Assembly: GCF_004570525.1 (NCBI RefSeq)
Contig: NZ_SPPZ01000001.1
Span: forward strand, 61,051-125,050
Reading direction: 5' to 3'
From: Streptococcus sp. WM07
Lineage (GTDB): Bacteria > Bacillota > Bacilli > Lactobacillales > Streptococcaceae
Length of the DNA: 64,000 nt
The notes under the pieces were generated by a model, which ran no database searches, was not told the origin of the DNA, and was given only the letters and a program-made list of their open reading frames with translations. Every line of letters begins with the position of its first letter. Position 1 is the stretch's first letter. Positions 1-9,654 of the stretch are shown piece after piece. The position numbers and the translations under genes were made by a program.

Positions 1-379
1 AACTTATATCTCCAAAAAAGACAGTGACAGATTGATCTGCATACTTCTGTAAGACAGAACTTACAAAGGTTAACTCCTCTTCTACTGACCAATTACACAT
101 AGTTTGATAGGCATCCTCGAATAACTCTTGTAAAATAGCTTGTTTAGCAGCTAGCATTGATTGCCTTTCTTCATTTTTGAGCTGCTGACATTCAACCTGC
201 TGTTGTTGTTTGAGTATTTTTTGTTTCAGTTGCCATTCAGCTGTGATTTTAGCCATCAAGTCAGATTTTTTCTTTTCAAACTGTACTTTAATGATCGCTT
301 GATGCTCTTGTAATGCCTGTTGCCCTCTTTGTTGGGCTTTCTCTAAAATAGATTTTCGCAATCCCTCAATGTCAGACAC
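1..379 (-). CDS. ntpE: V-type ATPase subunit E, C-terminal part cut by window edge
   Basis: Peripheral-stalk subunit E of a bacterial V-type (A/V) ATPase, which with the G-like subunit links the catalytic head to the membrane motor. The first 126 codons are in the window; the rest lies beyond base 1. The start is GTG at 379, preceded by GAGGTG; the protein opens MSDIEGLRKSILEKAQQRG. It is highly charged and Gln/Lys/Glu-rich, with the long helical coiled-coil look of E subunits. It follows ntpK after a 27-base gap, matching the order I-K-E of streptococcal and enterococcal ntp operons. The identification rests on this order plus the coiled-coil character, because the conserved C-terminal domain is mostly outside the window. 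Confidence 0.85.
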   Translation of the reverse strand, partial: MSDIEGLRKSILEKAQQRGQQALQEHQAIIKVQFEKKKSDLMAKITAEWQLKQKILKQQQQVECQQLKNEERQSMLAAKQAILQELFEDAYQTMCNWSVEEELTFVSSVLQKYADQSVTVFFGDIS

Positions 380-406
380 ATTATCACCTCTTCTATCAAT
401 CCTATA

Positions 407-886
<480 letters not shown>

Positions 887-2890
887 TTAATGTTCCTCCG
901 ATTGTTGTTTGAGATGAATATATTTTTCCGATGTCTTTAAAGGTGAGAAGGCTCGACCACGACCTTCATAGAATTTACCAAATAGTTCTACAAAAATTAA
1001 ACGTGCTCCATGCACATATCCAGATAGCAATGACAAGAAGATATTTATGGTATGAAGAACTGCAAAAATTAAAATACCTACTGTAAACTTAGAAATTCCT
1101 GGAAATAGACCGACAATAAGATTAAAAGCTGAGCCTATACTAGCTCCTGATAGACCCAATGCCATTAGACGTGTAAAACTAACTAAATCACCTACATAAG
1201 ACGAGATATTATAAAGATTAAAAATTCCTTTTCCAATTCCTCTAATTCCCCTTGCTTGTATTATAGATACGATAATAATTGTTCCAGCATTACAGATAGC
1301 TAACCATTTTCCAATAATAGCTAAAGCATCATATTGTCTAATCAAAGAGCCTATTGCTACGAATAGTAGTCCAACTAATATGAAACACCAAGCAAAGCCC
1401 GAAGTATAAGCATCTCCATACTCTCTTTTCCGGATCTTTTGTATACCTCCAAGGAATAGACCGCTAACAACCGTCATAAAGCCAAAAACTACGGATAATA
1501 TTAAAATTGTCATAACATCCGTGGTGGTCGAAATTAGATGGAATGGTAATTCATAGCCGAAAAAAGAACCATAAATAATCCCCCAGATTCCTACTGAAAT
1601 ACTTAAAATATTAAAAAATTTTAAAAAACGAGTCACTGATTTAGACAAATAAAAAATTTTTAATAATCCGAAGGTTAGAATATATAGAAGTATGCCATAT
1701 CCCAAATCTGCAACCATCATTCCAAAAAATGTAAAATAAAATGGAGCCAATATCGGTGTTGGATCTTTTTCATAATATCCAGGTAAAGCATACATTTCTG
1801 TCAATAATTCAAACGGCTCAATTAGAGATTTGTTTTCTAACTTAATCGGAATCTGAGCCTCATCTTCTACTCTCGAATCAACTTCTATAAGCAACATTGA
1901 TTGTCCAAAACGTTCAAATAAAGTCGCCTGTAAAAATTGAAAATATTGCTCTTCAACCCACCCTTGTAATCCTGTAAGGTATGTATTACTAGCTAGATAT
2001 GTCTTAGTTATTTGTTTGGATACTTGGGTGCGAATATAATCTATTTGGCATTTTATATCACTAATCGCTATATGCTCATCAATTAATTGATTTTGTATCA
2101 ATTCCTTTTCAGAAGTTAGTATCTGAGCTTCCATTTTTAATTGTTTAATCTTATCTCTTGGTAAGATATCCTCAGAATAGTCAAATTCTACAAAATTCAT
2201 ATCGTTTAAAATATCATCTTGATTATTATCATAGAAGCAAAGAAGTCCGTATTCTTTATCCGTGACAAATAATTCCTGGATTTGAATTCCTGTCTCAGAC
2301 GTTAATTTCTTATATAAATAATCATCTGAAGTCCGCGAAAGTATCCCTATCTTCGCTTTTAAAAAATGAAATTTAGCTAATTCCGTTGGTAGAGTATCTA
2401 AAGTTTCCCAAGGTTCTAATTTTTCTATTGTAGCTTTCTGACATTCTAATTCATTCTCAATCTCTTCTAAACGATGCAATTTCAAGCTAAGCTCTTGTGC
2501 TAGAGTTTTTACATGTCCGCTTTCTCCTAACTCTTTTAATTCTGAAAAAGTTAATTCTCTAGGTTTTGTTCTCAAGCGTTGTACTGTACTTTGATGAGGT
2601 AAGTACAAACTCAGCTGTTCACTTAATTTTTCTAGATAACTTTCTTGACTATCCAGATAGTCTAGAACTTGATTATCGTGAAGTTCTTGAACATCTTCAT
2701 ATAAGGGAGAATTGTTCATCGTTATTTTAGGTGTTTTTACTTGATTGTTGTCAAATACTTTTTGCCATGACTCTATTTGTCTAAGATCCTGAATTTCTAC
2801 AATTTGTAAACTTTGTAAACAGTCAATGAGCTCGTCTAAGTGTTCTTTGCTAAACAATATAGCTATCTTTTTCATCTGACTAATCGCCAT
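887..2890 (-). CDS. ntpI: V-type ATPase subunit I (a-type stator)
   Basis: Membrane stator subunit that forms the ion half-channels against the K ring. At 667 residues it has the family's two halves: a charged, partly coiled-coil cytoplasmic N-terminal region to about residue 370 and a C-terminal membrane domain with seven or eight helices. The last helix contains GYVHGARLIFVE, whose Arg belongs to the conserved arginine region of a-subunits. It overlaps the upstream ntpF by 11 bases and abuts ntpK. A second Met at residue 6 is possible, but the first has the better ribosome-binding context (GGGTGG) and resembles the N terminus of known NtpI proteins. Confidence 0.95.
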   Translation of the reverse strand: MAISQMKKIAILFSKEHLDELIDCLQSLQIVEIQDLRQIESWQKVFDNNQVKTPKITMNNSPLYEDVQELHDNQVLDYLDSQESYLEKLSEQLSLYLPHQSTVQRLRTKPRELTFSELKELGESGHVKTLAQELSLKLHRLEEIENELECQKATIEKLEPWETLDTLPTELAKFHFLKAKIGILSRTSDDYLYKKLTSETGIQIQELFVTDKEYGLLCFYDNNQDDILNDMNFVEFDYSEDILPRDKIKQLKMEAQILTSEKELIQNQLIDEHIAISDIKCQIDYIRTQVSKQITKTYLASNTYLTGLQGWVEEQYFQFLQATLFERFGQSMLLIEVDSRVEDEAQIPIKLENKSLIEPFELLTEMYALPGYYEKDPTPILAPFYFTFFGMMVADLGYGILLYILTFGLLKIFYLSKSVTRFLKFFNILSISVGIWGIIYGSFFGYELPFHLISTTTDVMTILILSVVFGFMTVVSGLFLGGIQKIRKREYGDAYTSGFAWCFILVGLLFVAIGSLIRQYDALAIIGKWLAICNAGTIIIVSIIQARGIRGIGKGIFNLYNISSYVGDLVSFTRLMALGLSGASIGSAFNLIVGLFPGISKFTVGILIFAVLHTINIFLSLLSGYVHGARLIFVELFGKFYEGRGRAFSPLKTSEKYIHLKQQSEEH

Positions 2891-3203
2891 AATACTCTAC
2901 CACCCTGCTTACGATTTGTTGGACAAATTCTTTTCTCCTATATTCAGAAATATCTTGAATAATCTTATGATTTGTAGCTATGTGCTCAGTCACTGTGCTC
3001 TTTAATTCTTCTTTTTGGCGATGTAGATTCCGTTCCAATATTTCATACTCTTTTCGACAATCACTCTGAAATTCATCTACCAGTTGGTGGAGGATCTTTT
3101 CTGACTTCTCTTCAGATTGTCGAATAGCTTCCTCATATTCGCTTGCAATCTGTGTAGCTTCTTCTTCAATCGTTTTCATTGTCTCAAAAATAGATTCTGC
3201 CAC
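2880..3203 (-). CDS. ntpF: V-type ATPase peripheral stalk subunit (G/H-like, first gene of ntp operon)
   Basis: A 107-residue, almost entirely helical and highly charged protein with runs of Glu, Lys and Gln, as expected for the G-like partner of subunit E. In E. hirae the gene immediately before ntpI is ntpF and encodes this subunit; naming schemes differ (F, G or H), so the symbol rests on position. The start is GTG at 3203, behind a GGGGGTGAT ribosome binding site. Only 17 bases separate it from the sialic-acid ROK gene upstream, so the ATPase genes probably share its transcript. Confidence 0.85.
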   Translation of the reverse strand: MAESIFETMKTIEEEATQIASEYEEAIRQSEEKSEKILHQLVDEFQSDCRKEYEILERNLHRQKEELKSTVTEHIATNHKIIQDISEYRRKEFVQQIVSRVVEYYGD

Positions 3204-3220
3204 AAAATCACCCCCTTGAC

Positions 3221-4111
3221 TTATAAGCTATGTTGATTTAGAAAATGCCTTATTGCACCGATTCTACCCGCAGCATTTCCGAGAGAAGCTGCTAGAATAT
3301 GCTTTGGTAAAAAACGTTCATCTTGAACTTTTTCAAAAAGTGATTTTTGAATACTTGCTAATAGGAAATCTGGTTCTGAAAAAATACCTCCTCCCAGAAC
3401 AATACCATCTGGATTTAATAAGTATGAAATCGATAAAAGTCCTTCTGTTAAATAATCAATAAAAATATCTAAAGTTTCTAAAGCAAGGGGATCCCCATTC
3501 TTAACTGCTGTAAAGAACAAGCGTCCATCTTGTTTTGTTTTACCACTCTTTTTCTCATACATCTCTACTAGAGCTGTAGTAGAAGCTAGTTTTTGCCAAT
3601 CATGCCCAGCAACACGTAAGTAACCTATCTCACCTGCCGTGAATCTATGACCGTTAACAATTTGGTCATTGATAATGACTCCTGCTCCAATACCTGTTCC
3701 AACAGTAATCATAACCACATTTTTCATTCCCTTAGCAGTACCTAACCAGGATTCACCAAGAGCTGCACTATTAACATCATTTTCGACAGAGACAGGTAGA
3801 GCAAATTTTTCTCTAATTGTTTTTTTAAAGTCAGTTCCAATATACCCTGGTATTGTATAACCTGCATAAACTACTTCACCTGTTTCACTGTTAATAACCC
3901 CTGCAGAAGAAATTCCAACACCTTTAATCTCATAATTTTTGCAATAGTCCGTTATCAAGTCACAAATCTGACCTAAAATATTATTAGTTCCTTTATTATG
4001 ATCAATTTGTGTGCTTACCTCTTTAAAAACATTGAGACTATCGCCTTTCTCATTGTAGAGATCCGCCTTAATCGCAGTACCTCCAATATCGATTCCAATT
4101 AATGTTTTCAT
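3221..4111 (-). CDS. ROK-family sugar kinase, probable N-acetylmannosamine kinase
   Basis: Likely phosphorylates N-acetylmannosamine to ManNAc-6-phosphate, the step between NanA and NanE in sialate breakdown. The N terminus holds the phosphate-binding motif GIDIGGTAIK, and the ROK signature runs through GTGIGAGVI and TAGEIG. The cysteine-rich zinc motif (CxCGxxGC) of most ROK kinases is missing: GEIGYLRVAGHDWQKLAS continues without cysteines, as in some streptococcal ROK proteins. I chose the start at 4111 (AAAGGAT eight bases upstream) over an in-frame start eight codons earlier. It is the last nan gene before the ATPase operon. The kinase role is inferred from context; a regulatory ROK role is unlikely because there is no N-terminal HTH. 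Confidence 0.8.
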   Translation of the reverse strand: MKTLIGIDIGGTAIKADLYNEKGDSLNVFKEVSTQIDHNKGTNNILGQICDLITDYCKNYEIKGVGISSAGVINSETGEVVYAGYTIPGYIGTDFKKTIREKFALPVSVENDVNSAALGESWLGTAKGMKNVVMITVGTGIGAGVIINDQIVNGHRFTAGEIGYLRVAGHDWQKLASTTALVEMYEKKSGKTKQDGRLFFTAVKNGDPLALETLDIFIDYLTEGLLSISYLLNPDGIVLGGGIFSEPDFLLASIQKSLFEKVQDERFLPKHILAASLGNAAGRIGAIRHFLNQHSL

Positions 4112-4142
4112 AGGCTCTATCCTTTCTTCATACAACTAATAA

Positions 4143-4170
4143 GAGGGATTAGATAGCTATCTAATCCCTC
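4143..4170 (-). repeat. 28-bp perfect palindrome between oxidoreductase and ROK genes
   Basis: The 14 bases GAGGGATTAGATAG are followed directly by their exact reverse complement. In the nan transcript this would fold into a strong hairpin in the 114-base gap before the ROK gene. The following RNA (UUAUUAG) is a poor U-tract, so a processing or partial-termination signal seems likelier than a full terminator. A protein operator is also possible. Confidence 0.7.
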
Positions 4171-4225
4171 GCTCTATTTCCTTATCCGCTTGTAATCGTT
4201 TAACTACTGTGAGCTGATACAGGGA

Positions 4226-5335
4226 CTAGCTATTTGTAATTTCAGAAAGTGCGACTTTACGGTCTTCTGTAAGAGACAAAGTACATGCATCTGCAGTAGC
4301 AATAGATTCAAGTGCTGCAACGCCATTCAACAATTTAGCGTACTCTTCTGTAATCTCACTCCCTTTAATAATATCGTGTAAATAAGCCATCTCTTTATCG
4401 ATACAAGTTTGTAACCACAATGGTGTACGAACCCCTGGTTTACCATAAGCGATAGCTCCATCCATACCACGACCAGTATAAATATCTGTCCGATCGTCAT
4501 CTTCCTCCTGCGTCTCATGGACTAGGAAGTGTGATTCTCCCTCTCCCTTAACACGCAGTGTTCCTCCTGTATTGTATAAATCAAGTTTAATAGCACCTTC
4601 AGTACCTTCAATTAGAACATAATGTTCACCCCAACGAAAGGCATTACCATATTCTAAGACAGCATAACGATCGTCTGAATACTCAAGGTTTACAATCAAC
4701 ATATCATCTTCATCCCCAAAGTTTTCTCCTTTATGGTAAACATTACCTCCTACCATGGTCACTTTTTCAGGCATTCCCCCCATGATAAATTGAATACAAT
4801 CAAGCTCATGGATATGATGGTAAAGGTGTCCTCCAGATTGTGATCGTAGTTTTTTCCAAGACACAGTCGGCTGTTGTTCTTCCCAACCTGTTCGTGCTGC
4901 ATGACAATAAAGAACTTTTCCAATTTTTCCTTGTGTAATCAATTCTTTTGCATGATGAACACCATTAAAGAAATTCATGATATGACCAGCCATAAAGATA
5001 ACATTATTGGCTTCACAAGCTTCAACCATTGCTTTACAATCTTCATAATTTAGTGCAATAGGTTTTTCGCAAAAAACATGTTTTCCATGCTCTGCTGCTT
5101 TAACAACAGGTTCTCGATGAAGATAGCTTGGTGAAGCCACGATAACACAATCAATATCCTTACGTTCAACTAGTTCATCTAAACTACTGCAGACATCTGC
5201 TTGTAACTCCTCAGCAACTTCTTCACCATGATTTGGATCAAAAATAGCGACAATCTCTGCATCCTCAATTTTGTTCATAGAACGTGCCAAATCTGCTCCA
5301 AAATAACCTGCTCCAACAATTCCATACTTAATCAT
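4226..5335 (-). CDS. Gfo/Idh/MocA-family NAD(P)-dependent oxidoreductase of the sialate locus
   Basis: A 369-residue two-domain oxidoreductase. The N-terminal Rossmann fold begins GIVGAGYFGADLARS, and the family motif CEKPIAL lies near residue 90. The C-terminal substrate domain includes GGHLYHHIHELDCIQF, with candidate catalytic His and Asp residues. It lies 15 bases from the sialidase gene in the nan operon. Enzymes of this family (R. gnavus NanOx, E. coli YjhC) interconvert 2,7-anhydro-Neu5Ac and Neu5Ac through a transient keto intermediate. The neighbouring NanB/NanC-type sialidase makes such modified sialic acids, so a related role is plausible but not proven. Confidence 0.85.
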   Translation of the reverse strand: MIKYGIVGAGYFGADLARSMNKIEDAEIVAIFDPNHGEEVAEELQADVCSSLDELVERKDIDCVIVASPSYLHREPVVKAAEHGKHVFCEKPIALNYEDCKAMVEACEANNVIFMAGHIMNFFNGVHHAKELITQGKIGKVLYCHAARTGWEEQQPTVSWKKLRSQSGGHLYHHIHELDCIQFIMGGMPEKVTMVGGNVYHKGENFGDEDDMLIVNLEYSDDRYAVLEYGNAFRWGEHYVLIEGTEGAIKLDLYNTGGTLRVKGEGESHFLVHETQEEDDDRTDIYTGRGMDGAIAYGKPGVRTPLWLQTCIDKEMAYLHDIIKGSEITEEYAKLLNGVAALESIATADACTLSLTEDRKVALSEITNS

Positions 5336-5350
5336 ATTTTTTCTCCTGTA

Positions 5351-7591
5351 CTATTTCTTTTTTAAGTCTGCGATACTAAAACTAATGTAGGGAACAACAT
5401 TCTTCATATGTAGCTCATTACGAGACCATGAATCGAATTTTTCGAACATCAAACCAATATCATGATTAGGGAGTTCTGTTAATGTTGAATATGAAAATCC
5501 ATATTGACTAAAATCAACATCATGACGGTAACGCCACTCAATAGTCTGATCCTCTCCAATCAATCCGATGAATATTTGTCCATGTCTTCTTCCATGAGGA
5601 GAGTTTGGAGTACTGAGGATAACAGCCTTTTTACCATCTATTTTTTGACTATAATTAATAATAGATAATTGTGTACCATAACTAGGATTTGATACAAAAT
5701 CTAAATATTCCGGTGCTCCCCATGTATTTCCTGAATCTTTACTGGTTATGTAGGCAATTTTACCATTATTAGTTCTCATATAAGTTTGAAGAACTCCTGG
5801 ACTCAATTCGACAATTTGAGCTTCAGCAGACCAGTTAGATGGAAGAGGAACGACTTTAGCTTCCCAAGTTTTGCCATTATCATCACTATAAATAAATACG
5901 GATTCTTTACCTGTGTAAGAAGTAATCAAAATTCTCCCAGTCTTGGAATCAATAATTCCTCTACCTGGTCCCAAATAAGGAGCATTTCTATTTAATCCTA
6001 AGATTGGTGGTAAAAGTGTTGGACTTGACCAACTTTCTCCTGCATCTTCACTTGTAATATAAGCAATATAGTTTGTAGGTACAACTTTAAAAAGAGCATC
6101 TTTATAGAAAATTGTCATGTTGACCATCGTACCATTTTTATACTCAGTCTTAACATTATTTGCAAAATTAGCAGAATACTGCTCCACTTTTAAAGCGTTT
6201 CCATTTTCTGTTATTGAAAAATCGTCTTCCACCCGATATTCCGTTGGTTGATTTGTCCTATCATCATAAACGATACCATTTTCACGTACAGTATAATAAT
6301 AGCCTGTATCTCCAGCTTTCTTCAATTTAAGATAAGCTTTACCATTAATTTCTTTATAGCCAGAGTCTGACCGTGTCGCTTCACGGAAACTAACACCTGC
6401 AGGCATGACATCAGCAAACATCAGAACCTGATGATCTGTTTTTTCAACAATAACAGAGTCGATATAGGTTGCACCACCACTGATTTGTAAATCACGCATC
6501 TGTGGTTCCCGAGGCCACTCAAGAGGAGCATTCGCAAAATCATCAAAAGCAAGTGTTAATTTAGGGGTAGTCCAAGTTAGACCATTATCGTCACTATAGC
6601 TTGTAGCAATATTAATTTTGTTAAGGAAATCATGTGTCCCACCATACCTAGCGTCAATACTAGATAAAATACGACCATTATTCAAGGTATAGAGTACAGG
6701 AATTCTGAAATAGTTTGATCCGGTATTATCATTTGCTGTGTAGATATGTCGTGAAAAAACTGAATTCTTAGTCATTTTTTCGACAACAGCACTTTCAAGG
6801 GCTTGATTATATAACTTAATGTTTTGGATAAGTCCCTTAAAACCAAAGTCAATTTTTCCAGATCGTCTAACCCCACCAATAATAAAGGAATCAATTCCCT
6901 TTATTTCATCTAATCTTAAGTATGGATTAGTCTGTTTTTCTACAACTTTTGTTCCATTTGCGTACAAAGAATAGGTATTATGAGTTGAATCCACAACTAG
7001 AGCAGCTGTATTTGAAACTGGAGTATTATTATATTTTCCCCAAACAGATGCTGGTCTAGACACTAGGTGATTTGTACGAGAGGAAGTATCACGCGCTTCC
7101 ATCCCAACTTCACCATTATCCCTTACAAAAATATCTACATAACTATTTTGATGTCCAGATTGTCCATTAGAAATTCCAAATAAAGCTTGAACACCATCAT
7201 TTTTAGTTTGTTCATAGGTAATAACAAGCGTAAAATTATTATTTTGTAATTTATCCTTCACTTGATTTGTAACATCTAAACCTTGCCCCTCTAAGGTCAC
7301 ATCAGAAGTTTCAAATGCTGGGAAAGGAAGTTTCGTTTCTATCGATCCCCCTTCACTAGTTGAAGCGACTGCATGAGTACTTTCCGATGTTTCTGTAACC
7401 CCAAGTTCCCCATCAGTTGTGAAGTGTTGATCAGTATCGGAAAATTCTGTCATGGTTACAGTAGATTCATTTATAGATCCTGGATTTTCAAGAGTCCCAT
7501 CGGGTGTTTCATCTGCAAAAACTTGATTCGTTAAAGTAAAAGCTAATAAAGCTGCTACTGCAAAACTTGTAAAATGTTTATTCACTTTCAT
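5351..7591 (-). CDS. nanC: Secreted sialidase of the NanB/NanC type
   Basis: Exo-sialidase acting outside the cell on host glycans. It has a signal peptide (about residues 1-27, cleavage after NQVFA), a low-complexity Thr/Ser/Glu linker, a lectin-like CBM40-type domain at about 90-265, and a six-bladed GH33 propeller. The FRIP motif is at about 295. Four Asp boxes (SYSDDNGLTW, ITSEDAGESW, IYSDDNGKTW, ITSKDSGNTW) and a late YGFSYSTLTEL that should carry the nucleophilic Tyr are visible. At 746 residues without an LPxTG anchor it matches pneumococcal NanB/NanC (intramolecular trans-sialidases) rather than anchored NanA. The operon position is that of nanC; the product type (2,7-anhydro or 2,3-didehydro) cannot be read here. 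The start at 7591 has AAGGAG six bases upstream; the gene overlaps the upstream gene by 14 bases. Confidence 0.88.
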   Translation of the reverse strand: MKVNKHFTSFAVAALLAFTLTNQVFADETPDGTLENPGSINESTVTMTEFSDTDQHFTTDGELGVTETSESTHAVASTSEGGSIETKLPFPAFETSDVTLEGQGLDVTNQVKDKLQNNNFTLVITYEQTKNDGVQALFGISNGQSGHQNSYVDIFVRDNGEVGMEARDTSSRTNHLVSRPASVWGKYNNTPVSNTAALVVDSTHNTYSLYANGTKVVEKQTNPYLRLDEIKGIDSFIIGGVRRSGKIDFGFKGLIQNIKLYNQALESAVVEKMTKNSVFSRHIYTANDNTGSNYFRIPVLYTLNNGRILSSIDARYGGTHDFLNKINIATSYSDDNGLTWTTPKLTLAFDDFANAPLEWPREPQMRDLQISGGATYIDSVIVEKTDHQVLMFADVMPAGVSFREATRSDSGYKEINGKAYLKLKKAGDTGYYYTVRENGIVYDDRTNQPTEYRVEDDFSITENGNALKVEQYSANFANNVKTEYKNGTMVNMTIFYKDALFKVVPTNYIAYITSEDAGESWSSPTLLPPILGLNRNAPYLGPGRGIIDSKTGRILITSYTGKESVFIYSDDNGKTWEAKVVPLPSNWSAEAQIVELSPGVLQTYMRTNNGKIAYITSKDSGNTWGAPEYLDFVSNPSYGTQLSIINYSQKIDGKKAVILSTPNSPHGRRHGQIFIGLIGEDQTIEWRYRHDVDFSQYGFSYSTLTELPNHDIGLMFEKFDSWSRNELHMKNVVPYISFSIADLKKK

Positions 7592-8051
7592 AGCATACTC
7601 CTTCATTGAGTACCTTTATAACCAATTTTTTAACAGGCTCATCATTGACTCTACCTTTCGGCTGATGAAAATCTTCTTCAAAAGTGACTAATAAATTATG
7701 TTCTGTCAAGATTACTGTTTGGTAAAAATTACTATTATAGAAACCAATATCATCTTGAACATTAAAAGACTGTTTTAATGTTGAATCTTCGATAGTGGTT
7801 ACAGCCATTGCCTCCATATTTTCAATCACAATATGGATATCTAAATATTTTTTATGTGTTTCAAACTGCTGCCCCAAAATACCATCTGCGATATAAGTCA
7901 TACAATTTGCAAATACATTATCCCCGTCAATATCTATCCGGCCATCAGTAAGAGTCTGTAAATCCGTGTTCTCTAAAAATTCACACACCGTTTTAAAATG
8001 AGGATTAAGTCTGACATATTTCTTGAAATCAGATTGTTGTGCAATAATCAT
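7578..8051 (-). CDS. YhcH/YjgK/YiaL family protein (NanQ-like, probable sialate anomerase)
   Basis: A 157-residue single-domain protein of the DUF386 family. Its E. coli relatives (YhcH/NanQ) occur in sialic-acid operons and speed anomer interconversion of free sialic acid. The metal-ligand region typical of the family is visible as QQFETHKKYLDIHIVIEN and, later, FEEDFHQPKG. It lies between the symporter and sialidase genes; the ATG has AGGAG six bases upstream, and its end overlaps the sialidase start. Function is inferred from family and operon. Confidence 0.82.
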   Translation of the reverse strand: MIIAQQSDFKKYVRLNPHFKTVCEFLENTDLQTLTDGRIDIDGDNVFANCMTYIADGILGQQFETHKKYLDIHIVIENMEAMAVTTIEDSTLKQSFNVQDDIGFYNSNFYQTVILTEHNLLVTFEEDFHQPKGRVNDEPVKKLVIKVLNEGVCYESE

Positions 8052-8068
8052 ACTTTTCTCCTTTTATC

Positions 8069-9610
8069 TTAATGGCGTTGTTCCCAACTACTATCAGATA
8101 AAATTTCTGGGATATCATAAATTGTTGTATATTTCGGAGCTGACACTTTGTTGCCAGTCATAATTGACACAATATAGCCGACTATAAGTGAAATAACAAT
8201 AGAAATTAATGAATAAGCCCAAAAATTCACAGCTTCAGCTGGTAACACATACTTAATAAAGACCATAATTACAGTTGATACAACTAATGCCACATAAGCT
8301 CCATATTTATTAGCTTTTTTGGAAAGGAAACCTAAAACAAAGATTCCTCCAAGTAAACCAAGGACAAGTCCCATAAAGCCATTAAACCACTCGTAAGCTG
8401 ATTTAATATCAGAATGAGCCATAACAATTGACACTACAATAGAGAAGATACCAACAATTAAAGATACGATTTGAGCAATACGAGTACGACGTTTATCCGA
8501 CATATCTTTAGCTACTACTTCTTGAATATCAAGAGTCCAAGATGTTGCAACAGAATTAAGCCCTGTTGAAATTGTTGACTGCGCAGCTGCATAAATAGCT
8601 GCCAAAATAATACCTGTTACTCCAACTGGCAACTGATAGGCAATGAAATACATGAAGATTTGATCTTGAGCAACATCATCAACACCATTACCTGCATGTT
8701 GCACTTTATAGAATACATATAAACCTGTTCCGATAAGGTAGAAAACTGTCGCAATTCCCAATTATAAAATACCATTTGTAAACAACATCTTATTTAACTT
8801 CTTAATATTCTGAGTAGTTGTAAAACGTTGAACTAAATCTTGGGAAGAAGCATAGGATGAGAAAATTGTTAATCCTGAACCAAGAACAATCAAGAAAATG
8901 GAGCCTGAAAGAATATTCGGATCAAAAATCTTTTCAGTAGGAGCAATGAATTTTCCGTTAGCTAATTCATGGGCAATTGCTCCAAATCCACCATTAATAT
9001 CCTTTAATAGAACAAACAAGGTTATAAATACACCACCAATAAGAACAATTCCTTGGATAAAGTCTGTCCACAATACTGATTTTATTCCACCTGTATAAGA
9101 ATAAATAATTGCAACAACTCCCATTAAAATAATTAGAATGTTGATATCAATACCTGTCAAAGCTGCTAATCCTAATGATGGTAAATACATAATGATAGAC
9201 ATACGACCAAGCTGATAAACAATAAATAGTACAGCTGAGATAATTCGAAGAGGTTTGGCATCAAAGCGTCTTTCTAGATAATCGTATGCAGTGTCAATAT
9301 CCATACGTGCAAAAATGGGAAGGACAAATTTAATCGCTAAAGGAATTGCTATCAACATCCCTAGCTGTGCAAACCATAAAATCCAACTACCCGCATATGA
9401 ATTTCCTGCTAATCCTAAAAAGGAAATCGGACTTAACATTGTAGCAAAAAGAGACACTGAGGTCACATACCATGGAACAGAGCCGTCCCCTTTAAAAAAC
9501 TCCTTACCTGTCATCTCTTTTTTTGAGAAGTACAGACCCGCTACAAGCACAGCCCCTAAATAAACTATCAAAATCACTAAATCTATAGTGGTAAAACCTG
9601 TTGTACTCAT
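8069..9610 (-). pseudogene. Sodium:solute symporter (sialic-acid type), interrupted by in-frame TAA
   Basis: SSS-family Na+ symporter placed to import free sialic acid. The reading frame runs from ATG 9610 (GGAG seven bases upstream) through about 280 codons to a TAA at 8762-8764, then continues in the same frame for 230 more codons. The two halves join without missing sequence: ...LFTNGI-L-stop-LGIATVFYLIGTG. Together they give about 513 residues, normal for the family. The downstream half begins with TTG and no convincing ribosome binding site, so reinitiation is doubtful. A one-base change such as TCA to TAA explains it. A sequencing error, a strain-specific null or rare readthrough cannot be separated here. 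Confidence 0.85.
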
Positions 9611-9654
9611 AATCAATCTCCATTTTTCTATAATAGCTTAAGTTAAGTTAACCA

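Noticed and set aside
9617-9654. Possible internal promoter between nanA and the symporter
   Set aside because: TATAAT-like sequence in AT-rich DNA without a -35; not distinguishable from background.
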